From an uncultured Colwellia sp. (lineage in GTDB: Bacteria > Pseudomonadota > Gammaproteobacteria > Enterobacterales > Alteromonadaceae): 64,000 bases of DNA. Both the position numbers and the translations under genes were made by a program. Positions 55,625 through 63,339 of the stretch are shown piece by piece. The stretch covers positions 186,001 through 250,000 of the forward strand of contig CAJXQI010000004.1 in the NCBI GenBank assembly GCA_913058395.1, read 5' to 3'. The notes under the pieces were generated by a model that was given only the letters and a program-made list of their open reading frames with translations, searched no databases and had not been told where the DNA came from. The stretch's first letter is position 1; the number at the start of each line of letters is the position of its first letter.

Positions 55625-55966
55625 TTAAGAGCTTGATGCTGCAACACCGGCAACGGCAACACTGCTTGCTGCTGCACTTGCTTGTTGAGTAGAAATTTGG
55701 CTGGTAATAACGGTAGAGTTCTGATGTTCACTAGCGATAATGCAAGTACCGTAGCCTAGTCCTTTAAGTTGGTTTTCCCAAGTAATTTCGCCATCTTGGG
55801 CGTTCAAACAATATAAATGTCCACCAGAATATGCGAATACGCTGTTGGCTTCATAGTAAACATTAGTGATTGTTGAGCTGCGTAGTTTCGTTTTCCATAA
55901 CTCAGCACCATCTTTTTTATTCACACAAACAACATGGTTATTAATGCCTAAAAATAGTTTGTCCAT
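55625..55966 (-). CDS. PQQ-like beta-propeller repeat protein (short)
   Basis: A 113-residue protein with two PQQ-like/outer-membrane-assembly-type repeats: NHVVCVNKKDGAELWKTKL and GHLYCLNAQDGEITWENQLKG. No signal peptide is visible. The C-terminal 30 residues are a low-complexity Ser/Ala/Val tail (STQQASAAASSVAVAGVAASS). Two repeats cannot close a propeller, so it may oligomerise. The function is unknown. Confidence 0.75.
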   Translation of the reverse strand: MDKLFLGINNHVVCVNKKDGAELWKTKLRSSTITNVYYEANSVFAYSGGHLYCLNAQDGEITWENQLKGLGYGTCIIASEHQNSTVITSQISTQQASAAASSVAVAGVAASSS

Positions 55967-56003
55967 AGTGTGTTCCTTTGTTTTTATTTTTATTTGTTAG
56001 GTT

Positions 56004-56585
56004 TTACTTACCAACTTCCTGCCAATTACTTGCTAATAACCCGTAGTCATATTGATCTGTCCATTCATCACCCATAAGATAATGATCTTTAAAAAAAGCT
56101 TCTCTTTTAAAGCCTAGTTTTTCCATGACTCGATACGAAGAAATGTTTCTTGGATCGCATTTAGCAACAATTTTGAAAAAACCAAGTTCTTTGATGATGT
56201 AATCAATCAGTAAACTTGCCGCTTCTGTACAAATTCCTCGGCCGGCTGCTTTTTCACTCAAGCGATAACCAATTTCAGCACGTTGGTGCTCCCAATCTTC
56301 TATACGAAATACTACCTCACCAACAAGCGTGTCATCTTCTTGTAAGCAAATAACTAAGCCGTTCCAATGTCCTGACGCTAAATTCCACGGTTTTGAAAGC
56401 TGCATAACAATTTCCATTGTTTCTTCATCACTTTCAGGCGGGCGAATATAACGGCAATTTTCGGGATCTTGTCGATATACTTTTATTACAAGGTAATCTG
56501 CTCTAGTTGCCGGCCTAAGGTAAATGTTTTTGGATGATAATGCAGGAGCCAAATGTTGTTCATTTAACTCTATTTTCATAGCCAT
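56004..56585 (-). CDS. GNAT acetyltransferase (RimJ/RimL-like)
   Basis: A 193-residue GNAT protein of the ribosomal-protein-acetyltransferase-like type: SKNIYLRPATRADYLVIKVYRQDPENCRYIRPPE at the start, EIGYRLSEKAAGRGICTEAASLLIDYII (acetyl-CoA site, about 105-132) and RNISSYRVMEKLGFKREAFFKDHYLMGDEWTDQYDYGLL at the end. The substrate is unknown. The minus-strand gene is 14 bp downstream of the DUF6265 gene and probably cotranscribed with it. Confidence 0.9.
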   Translation of the reverse strand: MAMKIELNEQHLAPALSSKNIYLRPATRADYLVIKVYRQDPENCRYIRPPESDEETMEIVMQLSKPWNLASGHWNGLVICLQEDDTLVGEVVFRIEDWEHQRAEIGYRLSEKAAGRGICTEAASLLIDYIIKELGFFKIVAKCDPRNISSYRVMEKLGFKREAFFKDHYLMGDEWTDQYDYGLLASNWQEVGK

Positions 56586-56599
56586 GTGCTTTGGTCTTA

Positions 56600-57070
56600 T
56601 TATTGATGAGTGTTGGCTTTATTTTGCGCACGATATAATTGAATTGTAAATGATTTTTCTGCTTTACCACTTACTATCACCTGTAAGGCATTACTGCTTA
56701 TTTGTCGGTACTCAATTTTGTTTGGAAAGTCATGTTGCATATTTTCAAAAACAAATTGTTTATTTTTACAATGGTTAAGTTTAAAAGCGATAGGCAACGG
56801 ATTATGCGAAACTTTAGCTAGGTAGAACACTTCATCAGTCATTTTTACTAACCTTAGTGACTCGCTGCTGCTATTCGTTTTTCCTTGGCCTTCAAATGTA
56901 TCATCACTGACTTTTTGCCAAATTTCATTTACGAAACTTGCTGACTTATCCGTTTGCCATTCTCCAATAAGCCAATTTAATGGGGTTAATGAAGAAAAGG
57001 TGTTTGCATGGATGTTAGTGCTAATCAATAGACTGATGAGTAACAAGGCATTCGTGACTAATTTTGTCAT
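56600..57070 (-). CDS. DUF6265-like secreted protein
   Basis: A 156-residue protein with a signal peptide (ends near IHA-NT, residue 22). The LNWLIGEWQTD start, EIWQKVSDDTFEGQGKT, LAKVSHNPLPIAFKL and FVFENMQHDFPNKIEYRQ motifs match DUF6265, a lipocalin-like family of unknown function. It lies on the same strand as the GNAT gene, with a 14-bp gap. Confidence 0.75.
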   Translation of the reverse strand: MTKLVTNALLLISLLISTNIHANTFSSLTPLNWLIGEWQTDKSASFVNEIWQKVSDDTFEGQGKTNSSSESLRLVKMTDEVFYLAKVSHNPLPIAFKLNHCKNKQFVFENMQHDFPNKIEYRQISSNALQVIVSGKAEKSFTIQLYRAQNKANTHQ

Positions 57071-57094
57071 GATGTTATTAATGCTCCGAAAATA

Positions 57095-57334
57095 CTAATT
57101 GTTCTGCGCTAAATGATAGTACTTAGGAGCTAACTTTTTTTCAATTTTTGTTAATCGTAGCTGTAGTTTTTTATTTGTTGAGTTGGATGTAGTAAGTTGT
57201 ATTTGTAAATCATCAACTTGCGCTTGCAAATGTTGGTTGTTGCTTTGATGTGTTTTGTAGATGCTAATTTGAAATAGCAAAATGAATGTCGTTGTTAATA
57301 GTAATATGGTTGGTAAATTAACTAAGTTTTTCAT
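57095..57334 (-). CDS. Short membrane-anchored coiled-coil protein
   Basis: A 79-residue protein with one N-terminal membrane helix (about 7-25) followed by a heptad-like coiled coil (NNQHLQAQVDDLQIQLTTSNSTNKKLQLRLTKIEKK). The function is unknown. It is 24 bp upstream of the DUF6265 gene, on the same strand. Confidence 0.55.
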   Translation of the reverse strand: MKNLVNLPTILLLTTTFILLFQISIYKTHQSNNQHLQAQVDDLQIQLTTSNSTNKKLQLRLTKIEKKLAPKYYHLAQNN

Positions 57335-57541
57335 CGACTTTCCTTGTTAATAAGATCAGTTATGTGGATAACAAAAATCTAGGTTATAAAAGCAAGGTAG
57401 GCTGCAGCGATAAAAGAGTTCTATTACTATAAAAAAATTTTATTAGAAAAGAGAATAGGGATAAATTTTTTGTTGAGGACTATGCTGGTAACTATTATTA
57501 AAGTGAGCGCAAACTATTGCGCCCCGATAACATTGAAGGTG

Positions 57542-57769
57542 TTAATCTCCATATTCGATGAAGTAGTCACATTGTGATTGTGACACTCCTCGTTCTTCAC
57601 AATAGGAGTGTCTTTTATATTTTTGGTAGGTGCTAAAACTCATAGTAAGCAACGTGAAAATAATAATAGGGGCAATAACCCAGTTTAATAGATTCATTCC
57701 TATGGTCGTTAAGTTTGTATCTAAGACTAAGCTAGATAACTTTTTTGCCAAACTTCTAATTGTTGCCAT
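57542..57769 (-). CDS. Short single-helix protein with Cys tail
   Basis: A 75-residue protein with one membrane helix (about 25-45) and a polar C-terminus with two Cys (YCEERGVSQSQCDYF). It is not recognised. A perfect inverted repeat lies inside its 3' part (57582-57612). Coding status is moderately supported by a sensible start and the membrane helix. Confidence 0.45.
   Translation of the reverse strand: MATIRSLAKKLSSLVLDTNLTTIGMNLLNWVIAPIIIFTLLTMSFSTYQKYKRHSYCEERGVSQSQCDYFIEYGD
57582..57625 (+). terminator. Plus-strand terminator-like hairpin inside a minus-strand gene
   Basis: GACACTCCT (57582-57590) and AGGAGTGTC (57604-57612) form a 9-bp perfect stem followed on the plus strand by TTTTATATTTTT. 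All genes here run on the minus strand, so it would end an antisense transcript, unless it is chance. Confidence 0.4.
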
Positions 57770-57828
57770 AGCGCTTAAATCACTTTAATTATTAAACATT
57801 AATTTCACAGAAAAATTTCAAGCTAAGG

Positions 57829-58164
57829 CTATAACTTATCAGCAAACTTTTTACATTTTTTAATTGGAATTAACCATGCTGTTTTCTTTTCTTTTACTAA
57901 TGCTTTGATGTAACCACCGCCGCCTAATTTATCACGACTAATTTCATCAGCTTTTGCTTTTAGTTTGATCGCACGAATTAGCATGCCTTTATCAGCCAAT
58001 TTTTTTGAACAAACTTCATATTTTGCAGCAAAACTAGCGGCAACTTTTTCGTCAAAGCCAGCGTGCGCGGTAGACGCCATTCCTAAACTAAGTACGGCAC
58101 TTAATACAACACCTGATGCGGTATTTAACGCTAATTTTTGAATGATTGTTTTTACGTTATTCAT
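57829..58164 (-). CDS. Small secreted basic protein
   Basis: A 111-residue protein with a signal peptide (hydrophobic 15-32, ending STAHA-GF near 35). The mature part is Lys-rich with two Cys (KYEVCSKKLAD and IPIKKCKKFADKL), possibly forming a disulfide, and a GGGG loop. It is not recognised. Confidence 0.65.
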   Translation of the reverse strand: MNNVKTIIQKLALNTASGVVLSAVLSLGMASTAHAGFDEKVAASFAAKYEVCSKKLADKGMLIRAIKLKAKADEISRDKLGGGGYIKALVKEKKTAWLIPIKKCKKFADKL

Positions 58165-58416
58165 AATTCTTACTCTTACAGTGTTTGATAAAATGTATTA
58201 TCCTCTTATTTGGAGGGAAAACAGTTAAAAACCCTCTTTAAATTGTTATGAATTGTACAGAGTAAACAATATTGCTTAATTTGCTGATACGATTGCCCAA
58301 TCATCATCAAGCGTTGATAGGAGCTGTCTGTTTAAAAAAAGCAGCTAACCTATGGTGATTAGGTGTAATTAATTTGATGACACTCATTAATAGTTTTGAA
58401 TGTTAGGAGAACTGCT

Positions 58417-58815
58417 GTGGATCACAGTAACGATATAGATGAACAAGAAGTAATGGAAAGCTTTCGTAAAATGAAGCGCCATGTGGGTATTGTTTATTTT
58501 ATGAATACGTTAAGACATGACTCATATCGTGATATTGATGATCCTAACTATCGAGATCCGACTAATGCTGAGGTAGTAGAAGTTATTGATACTATGGCTT
58601 TTCTTGGTTTTAAGAAAACAGATGTTGCGAAGTTGTTAGGTATTAGAACGGCCAGTAAAGATAAAACAAAAACACTTCGAAAATGGTGTGAAGGGGAGCC
58701 TGATGCGTTATCAAGCATTCCTTATTCCTCATGGGTTCACCTTTTGGTATTAAGTGGCAAAAAATGTTTGGTGAATGTAGTTCCCGAAGAAGGTTGGGCT
58801 CGAAATTTACCGTGA
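58417..58815 (+). CDS. HTH-like small protein
   Basis: A 132-residue protein starting at GTG 58417, with AGGAGA (58405-58410) at correct spacing. The middle reads LGFKKTDVAKLLGIRTASKDKTKTLRKWCEGEPDALSSIPYSSWVHLLVLSGK, a helix-turn-helix-like arrangement followed by an IPYSxW-type segment seen in XRE-like small regulators of phages and plasmids. Its DNA-binding role is inferred only. No phage genes adjoin it. Confidence 0.6.
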   Translation: MDHSNDIDEQEVMESFRKMKRHVGIVYFMNTLRHDSYRDIDDPNYRDPTNAEVVEVIDTMAFLGFKKTDVAKLLGIRTASKDKTKTLRKWCEGEPDALSSIPYSSWVHLLVLSGKKCLVNVVPEEGWARNLP

Positions 58816-58888
58816 TGAAATATGCCACTTCTTTTTGAATATGTTTTGAATATGTTTTGAATTGCTAGGGTAAAAGTATAGGGAAGAT

Positions 58889-59356
58889 ATGAACAATAAA
58901 ATTAACATTCGTACGGCTTCAGAAAAAGACTATCAGTTTATCTATGAGCTTTCACCACGTTTAGCGGAAGTCGCAAATTTAGCGTGGCATAGTGAAGAGG
59001 TAATACAAACCATGCAAGATGGATACATCAATGCTGTTTTAAATGATACATCTGTGCCTTTTACATTATTGATAGCAGAATATAGTGAAACCTCTTTAAG
59101 CTTTATTCATGTGAAAGCGCACAAAGATGAAATTTCTGAAGAGATGTGCGCCATGGTAACATTATTGGCGGTTTCACCCTCTGGCCAAGGTAAAGGTATT
59201 GGCAAATTATTAATGCAAGCTGCTGAACAATGGACGAAGCAACAAGGCTATCGATTATTACACTTAGAGGTTTTTGCTAATAATGACAATGCCCAAGGCT
59301 TTTATAATAACCTTGGGTTTAAGCCTGAAATGATGACGATGGTGAAAGCGCTGTAA
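58889..59356 (+). CDS. GNAT-family N-acetyltransferase
   Basis: A 155-residue acetyltransferase: INIRTASEKDYQFIYELSPRL at the start, VTLLAVSPSGQGKGIGKLLMQAAEQWTKQQGY (acetyl-CoA loop Q/G-x2-G-x-G, about 88-118) and FANNDNAQGFYNNLGFKPEMMTMVKAL at the end. The substrate is unknown. A decayed copy of the same C-terminus lies near 63250. Confidence 0.9.
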   Translation: MNNKINIRTASEKDYQFIYELSPRLAEVANLAWHSEEVIQTMQDGYINAVLNDTSVPFTLLIAEYSETSLSFIHVKAHKDEISEEMCAMVTLLAVSPSGQGKGIGKLLMQAAEQWTKQQGYRLLHLEVFANNDNAQGFYNNLGFKPEMMTMVKAL

Positions 59357-59723
59357 CCATACTCATTTCAACTACTATATTAATGGCAGATACTATTTTA
59401 AATCAGAGGGCTCCTAAGAAGGTGGATATTTATTTGTCTTTAAATAATATGGATATATTTTTTATACAGATATTTATCTGACTCATTTTTTAATAATAAT
59501 TTTTAGTTTTAGCATTTATTCAGATAATAACGGCTTAGATTTTAGGAAGCACGAATTTTACATACCCAAGGCACTTAAATATATAATTTCAGAGTTAATG
59601 CCACTACGAATGTAATGGTTTTCTCGGCAACTGCTCCTGCATTACTCAAATATCCTACATCAGTGTGGGAGCCTTATCGACTTGCTGAACCCCGCAGCTT
59701 CAGGACATTTGGGTATAGGTACG
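59357..59723. repeat. Intergenic gap with a structured repeat-like block
   Basis: This 367-bp gap has no gene. Its last 90 bases (about 59633-59715) fold into hairpins: GCTCCTGCATT with AGTGTGGGAGC (59633-59672) and CTGAA with TTCAG (59685-59703); the end reads ATTTGGGTATAGGTA, i.e. TATACCCAAAT on the other strand. Base composition is richer in GC than the surroundings. It resembles a dispersed intergenic repeat located just after the regulator stop. The rest is plain AT-rich DNA. Confidence 0.5.
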
Positions 59724-61820
59724 TTAATAAAGCTCAATCAAATCTTTTTTTAATGCATTCATATGTGTCATTAATAACTTTTCATTGTTAACGTCGCTGA
59801 CATATCTGGCACTTTTAGGCAGTTGTGCAATGATTTCAAACGCATCAAATGTTAATGAGTAGGTCCATAATTGCATTTTTTTGTTTATACCCATTAAGCT
59901 ATGAGCTGTCATTGCTACACGATTTTGCTCTAATTGATTATATAAGGCTTTTAACTCTTTTAATTCTTCTCCTTGAGTGCCTTGAAGCCAAAATCGTTGG
60001 CTAGTATCGAGAAAAACTAGCTGACGATTATCTGTAATATTAGCCCACACAGCATTTTTAGCGTTTAGCTTAGTGAACTGTGCCGATTTAAGGTTGAAAA
60101 GGTATAGTTGTTCATCACCATCTTCTCGGGCAAGTACTAATAATTCATTTACACTATACCATTGCATTATGTTATGTATCGGTAGCTTAGTACTAACAAT
60201 GTCAAACTGGCCGTTTAAGCTAAAAATATATAAGCTATCTTTTGCTATAGTAGCAATCCTCTTACCTGAAGGAGACCATGCAATGTCTTTGCTTTGTATT
60301 CCTCCGTCCAAGCGGCTTATCTGAAATTGATGATCACCGTCATAAGTCCATAATTGACGTTTACCTGTTCGTTTAGAGGTGAAGGAAATTAATTCCCCGT
60401 TTGGTTGGAATTTAGGATTATCCTCACTCTGGTTCGATCTTGAAAAATGAAATTTACTTAATTTTATTGGCTCTTTTTTACTATCAATATCAGTGAGGTT
60501 TAACATTATATTATCTGTGTCGGCGATCACTTCAGTCGCTACAACTCGTTGATTTAGTGAACTGTAACTAGGGTTATATAATCCATGTCTTTCAGCCATG
60601 TTGATTTTCTGAATTTCACCATTTTCAAATAACTGATAAAGACCATTTGATGTAGACGTTATTAAGTGCTCACCTGATGGGTGGTATTGAACCGAGAGAT
60701 AGTTTAAAGCCGATATTCCATCTGGCAGTATTATCTGCTTGCTCGATTTAATATTCCCTTGTAGGTCAACAATATCAAGCTGATGAGTATTTGTTTTTGA
60801 AATACTCAAAATGGCAAGTTTTTCCTTCTTAAGGTCAACGTCATATTCATATATATAGCTATTTTCAGCTTGGTATATATCGTGTATTACGTCTGTTTTT
60901 GGGTTATATAACTGTAATGATGACTTTTCATTATTAGCGTGTATGAAAGCAATCTGCCCGTGTGGTAACCATTTAGCTTGCCAAATAGGATTTTTTCCAC
61001 ATGCTAATCGGTTAACAGGAGTTTGGGGTGTTGTTATACCATCAATTACCGTTAAAGACTTTACTGACCAACAATAGTCGAGCGAATTATCTTCATGTGG
61101 ACAGCCTTTGCGCTCAACAAAGGTAATTTGATTGCCATCAGGAGACCAATTCGGTTTACCATAAATACCCGCTACGTCAGTCAATTGGTACTCTTTTTGA
61201 CTGACAAGATCTTTTGTCCATAAATTGCTGTAGCAATTATTGATATGTCTTTGAAATAGAATAAAACGTCCGTCAGCTGAGTAACTACCATTAGACTCCC
61301 AATCATCACTACTTGTTATTATATTTGCTTTTGAAAAGTGTATCTCTTGAGAATTTTGCAAGTTAAAGGTCGTACTGAAAGCGGCAATCAAGAGTGTAGT
61401 CAATAGTGCAATAAGTAAAATTCCCCGTCGTCTTAGGTCATTGTTTTCTATAGATTCTTCTGCATTTACTGACTTATTTGTTGAGGTAATTACATCACAA
61501 GGCGCTAAGGTAATATGTGCTTCTAAACTATAACCTTGTTTTGCATGAGTTTTGATGATTCTCGGTGATTTACTATCATCTTTAAAAGCTTGTCTTATCT
61601 GAAATATACACCGCTGCAATGTGTTGATCGTGACAACTCGATCGCTCCATACGCTTGCCATCAACTCATCAAAGCTCACTACTTGGCCTTGGTGCTCAAC
61701 TAGCATTGATAATACGGCCATTACCTTAGGAGGGTAGCGACTAATTTTCTTATCTTTCGTTATTTGATTTCGAGAAAGATCGACATAGTAATCGTCAATA
61801 AAAAATTGAGCTTTATTCAT
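59724..61820 (-). CDS. CadC-type winged-helix regulator with membrane helix and TolB-like propeller
   Basis: A 698-residue membrane-bound regulator. An OmpR/CadC-type winged helix (about 5-100: ISRYPPKVMAVLSMLVEHQGQVVSFDELMASVWSD, VTINTLQRCIFQIRQAFKDD, IKTHAKQGYSL) is followed by a linker, one membrane helix (about 131-153) and a large periplasmic domain (160-695) with TolB/WD40-like repeats (YSADGRFILFQR, WSPDGNQITFVER, FQPNGELISFTSK, WSPSGKRIATIAK). Such one-component proteins sense periplasmic signals and bind DNA without phosphorylation. The divergent esterase gene is the likely first target, with nested inverted repeats between them. Confidence 0.88.
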   Translation of the reverse strand: MNKAQFFIDDYYVDLSRNQITKDKKISRYPPKVMAVLSMLVEHQGQVVSFDELMASVWSDRVVTINTLQRCIFQIRQAFKDDSKSPRIIKTHAKQGYSLEAHITLAPCDVITSTNKSVNAEESIENNDLRRRGILLIALLTTLLIAAFSTTFNLQNSQEIHFSKANIITSSDDWESNGSYSADGRFILFQRHINNCYSNLWTKDLVSQKEYQLTDVAGIYGKPNWSPDGNQITFVERKGCPHEDNSLDYCWSVKSLTVIDGITTPQTPVNRLACGKNPIWQAKWLPHGQIAFIHANNEKSSLQLYNPKTDVIHDIYQAENSYIYEYDVDLKKEKLAILSISKTNTHQLDIVDLQGNIKSSKQIILPDGISALNYLSVQYHPSGEHLITSTSNGLYQLFENGEIQKINMAERHGLYNPSYSSLNQRVVATEVIADTDNIMLNLTDIDSKKEPIKLSKFHFSRSNQSEDNPKFQPNGELISFTSKRTGKRQLWTYDGDHQFQISRLDGGIQSKDIAWSPSGKRIATIAKDSLYIFSLNGQFDIVSTKLPIHNIMQWYSVNELLVLAREDGDEQLYLFNLKSAQFTKLNAKNAVWANITDNRQLVFLDTSQRFWLQGTQGEELKELKALYNQLEQNRVAMTAHSLMGINKKMQLWTYSLTFDAFEIIAQLPKSARYVSDVNNEKLLMTHMNALKKDLIELY

Positions 61821-61900
61821 TTTTATACCGTAGGTCAGTGAAAAATCAGCGAGAAGTCAGCACGTTTCATTGTAAGTTTTAAAATTTTTTATTATCGTAA

Positions 61901-61957
61901 CACACTAAAATACATAAACTAATTTATGTAAGTAACCAATTCAACTAATTTAGTGTG
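61901..61957. promoter_or_regulatory. Nested inverted repeats in a divergent promoter region
   Basis: Outer arms CACACTAAA (61901-61909) and TTTAGTGTG (61949-61957) enclose TACATAA (61911-61917) with TTATGTA (61924-61930). All arms are perfect. The element lies 80 bp from the regulator start and about 100 bp from the esterase start. It is a candidate binding site for the adjacent CadC-type regulator. Confidence 0.55.
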
Positions 61958-62058
61958 GCACTTGATAATAGAGTCATACTTATCTTTGTACTGAGGCTTC
62001 AAGTGGCTTGGGTATAGATGGGTTTTTAATCGTAATTTGCTTTACACAAGGGATTTTC

Positions 62059-63237
62059 ATGCGTTTTATTATATTGATACTTTTTATTTTTACTGCTGAA
62101 CTCAGTGCATATTCTTCTGATGAAATTATTGGTAAAAAACTAATAGTACACTCGGAAATTATTGGTGAGGACAGGCCTATTTCTATATACATACCCGCAG
62201 GAATAAAAAAAGATGAATCCCTTTATGTTATATATTTACTTGATAGCCAACACCACTTTCATACGGTTACAGGTATCGTGCAGTCTTTAGTGGATTACAA
62301 GCAAATACCACAAACTATGGTTGTTGGCATAGAAACAACAAACAGGCCTCGTGACTACCTACCCAAAGTGAATGGTGAACCTAAAACTAAATTTCAAGCA
62401 TTTGCCTTATCTAAATGGCCTGATTCAGGGCAAGAAAAGTTTATGAAATTTCTCAAACAAGAACTATTTCCGTTTATTGAGAAAAACTATGCTACATACC
62501 CGCATCGAACACTTATAGGTCATTCAAATGGTGGAACATTGGCGCTGTCGGCGATGTATGAATATCCAGAGCTGTTTAATAATTACTTAGCCATCAGTGC
62601 AAATGGTTGGTGGAGCTCTGATGAAGTTGCTGAAAATTCGTTGAAATTAACTGATGAAACTCGCGCTAGTGAAAGGCTGTTTATCAGTGTGGCGGGTGAG
62701 GGGGGACGATTTTATACCGGTACATTAGCATTACTGTCCAATATGGAAAAAAATAAACCTTCAAATCTAGCTTGGCAATTTAAACATTACCCTGAACGCA
62801 GCCATATGAGTGGTATATTACCAGCAGTAAGTGAAGGGCTTGAATATCTTTATGATCATTTGAATTTTCGTATTACTCCTCAATTAGCCAAATATGCAAA
62901 AATTTCTGTCATCAAGAACTATTATTCTGAATTGTCGAAACAATCTGGTTTTAATATCCCAATTCCTATTAATACTTATGTCGCGTTTGCCGAGCAACAA
63001 CAGATAAATGAACGTAATGAAGCAGCACTTAATACACTTATTCAATTTACGGTTGATTATCCAGATTTACCTTACGCGCATATGAGCTTAGCTCAGGGTT
63101 ACACCAAATCAGCTATGTTTAAAAAAGCTTATGAGAATTTCAAGCTAGCGCTTAATGTAGCGAAGCGGCTAAAACTAGAAGAAAACACCATTGATGCATT
63201 ACAAGATATGGTTAACAGTACTCAGGCAAAACTATAA
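62059..63237 (+). CDS. Secreted alpha/beta-hydrolase esterase (Fes/IroE-like)
   Basis: A 392-residue protein starting at ATG 62059 (AAGGGA precedes it; the upstream TTG-type start adds 17 residues before the signal peptide). The signal peptide ends near LSA-YS. The alpha/beta hydrolase core has YVIYLLDSQHHFHTV, the nucleophile GHSNGG (S156) and H249 in ERSHMSG, with PRDYLP-type cap residues, all typical of the esterase-D/Fes-type group that hydrolyses thio- or siderophore esters. A C-terminal helical part (NTLIQFTVDYPDLPYAHMSLAQGY) looks like TPR repeats. The natural substrate is unknown. Confidence 0.85.
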   Translation: MRFIILILFIFTAELSAYSSDEIIGKKLIVHSEIIGEDRPISIYIPAGIKKDESLYVIYLLDSQHHFHTVTGIVQSLVDYKQIPQTMVVGIETTNRPRDYLPKVNGEPKTKFQAFALSKWPDSGQEKFMKFLKQELFPFIEKNYATYPHRTLIGHSNGGTLALSAMYEYPELFNNYLAISANGWWSSDEVAENSLKLTDETRASERLFISVAGEGGRFYTGTLALLSNMEKNKPSNLAWQFKHYPERSHMSGILPAVSEGLEYLYDHLNFRITPQLAKYAKISVIKNYYSELSKQSGFNIPIPINTYVAFAEQQQINERNEAALNTLIQFTVDYPDLPYAHMSLAQGYTKSAMFKKAYENFKLALNVAKRLKLEENTIDALQDMVNSTQAKL

Positions 63238-63245
63238 TATTGTAG

Positions 63246-63328
63246 GAAAGTAACGACAAACCCCAAGGTTTTTACAATAACCTCGGGGTTAATCTGAAAT
63301 GATAAATATATTTAAAGCACTGCAGTAA
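63246..63328 (+). pseudogene. Frameshifted 3' remnant of a GNAT gene
   Basis: Directly after the esterase stop the plus strand encodes SNDKPQGFYNNLGVN, then after a one-base deletion EMINIFKALQ and a stop (63326-63328). This aligns residue by residue with the C-terminus of the GNAT gene at 58889 (NNDNAQGFYNNLGFKPEMMTMVKAL). No upstream part of the gene is present, so only the last 80 bases survive. Confidence 0.75.
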
Positions 63329-63339
63329 CAGAGGGGTGA

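Noticed and set aside
59801-63237. Siderophore-uptake cluster based on the Fes/IroE-like esterase
   Set aside because: No receptor, transporter or Fur-type box is adjacent, and the esterase class has many other substrates.
63259-63290. Hairpin AACCCCAAGGTT/AACCTCGGGGTT as a terminator of the esterase gene
   Set aside because: The stem is explained by the conserved GNAT coding motif QGFYNNLG; the intact GNAT gene shows the same pairing inside its coding region, and no T-run follows.
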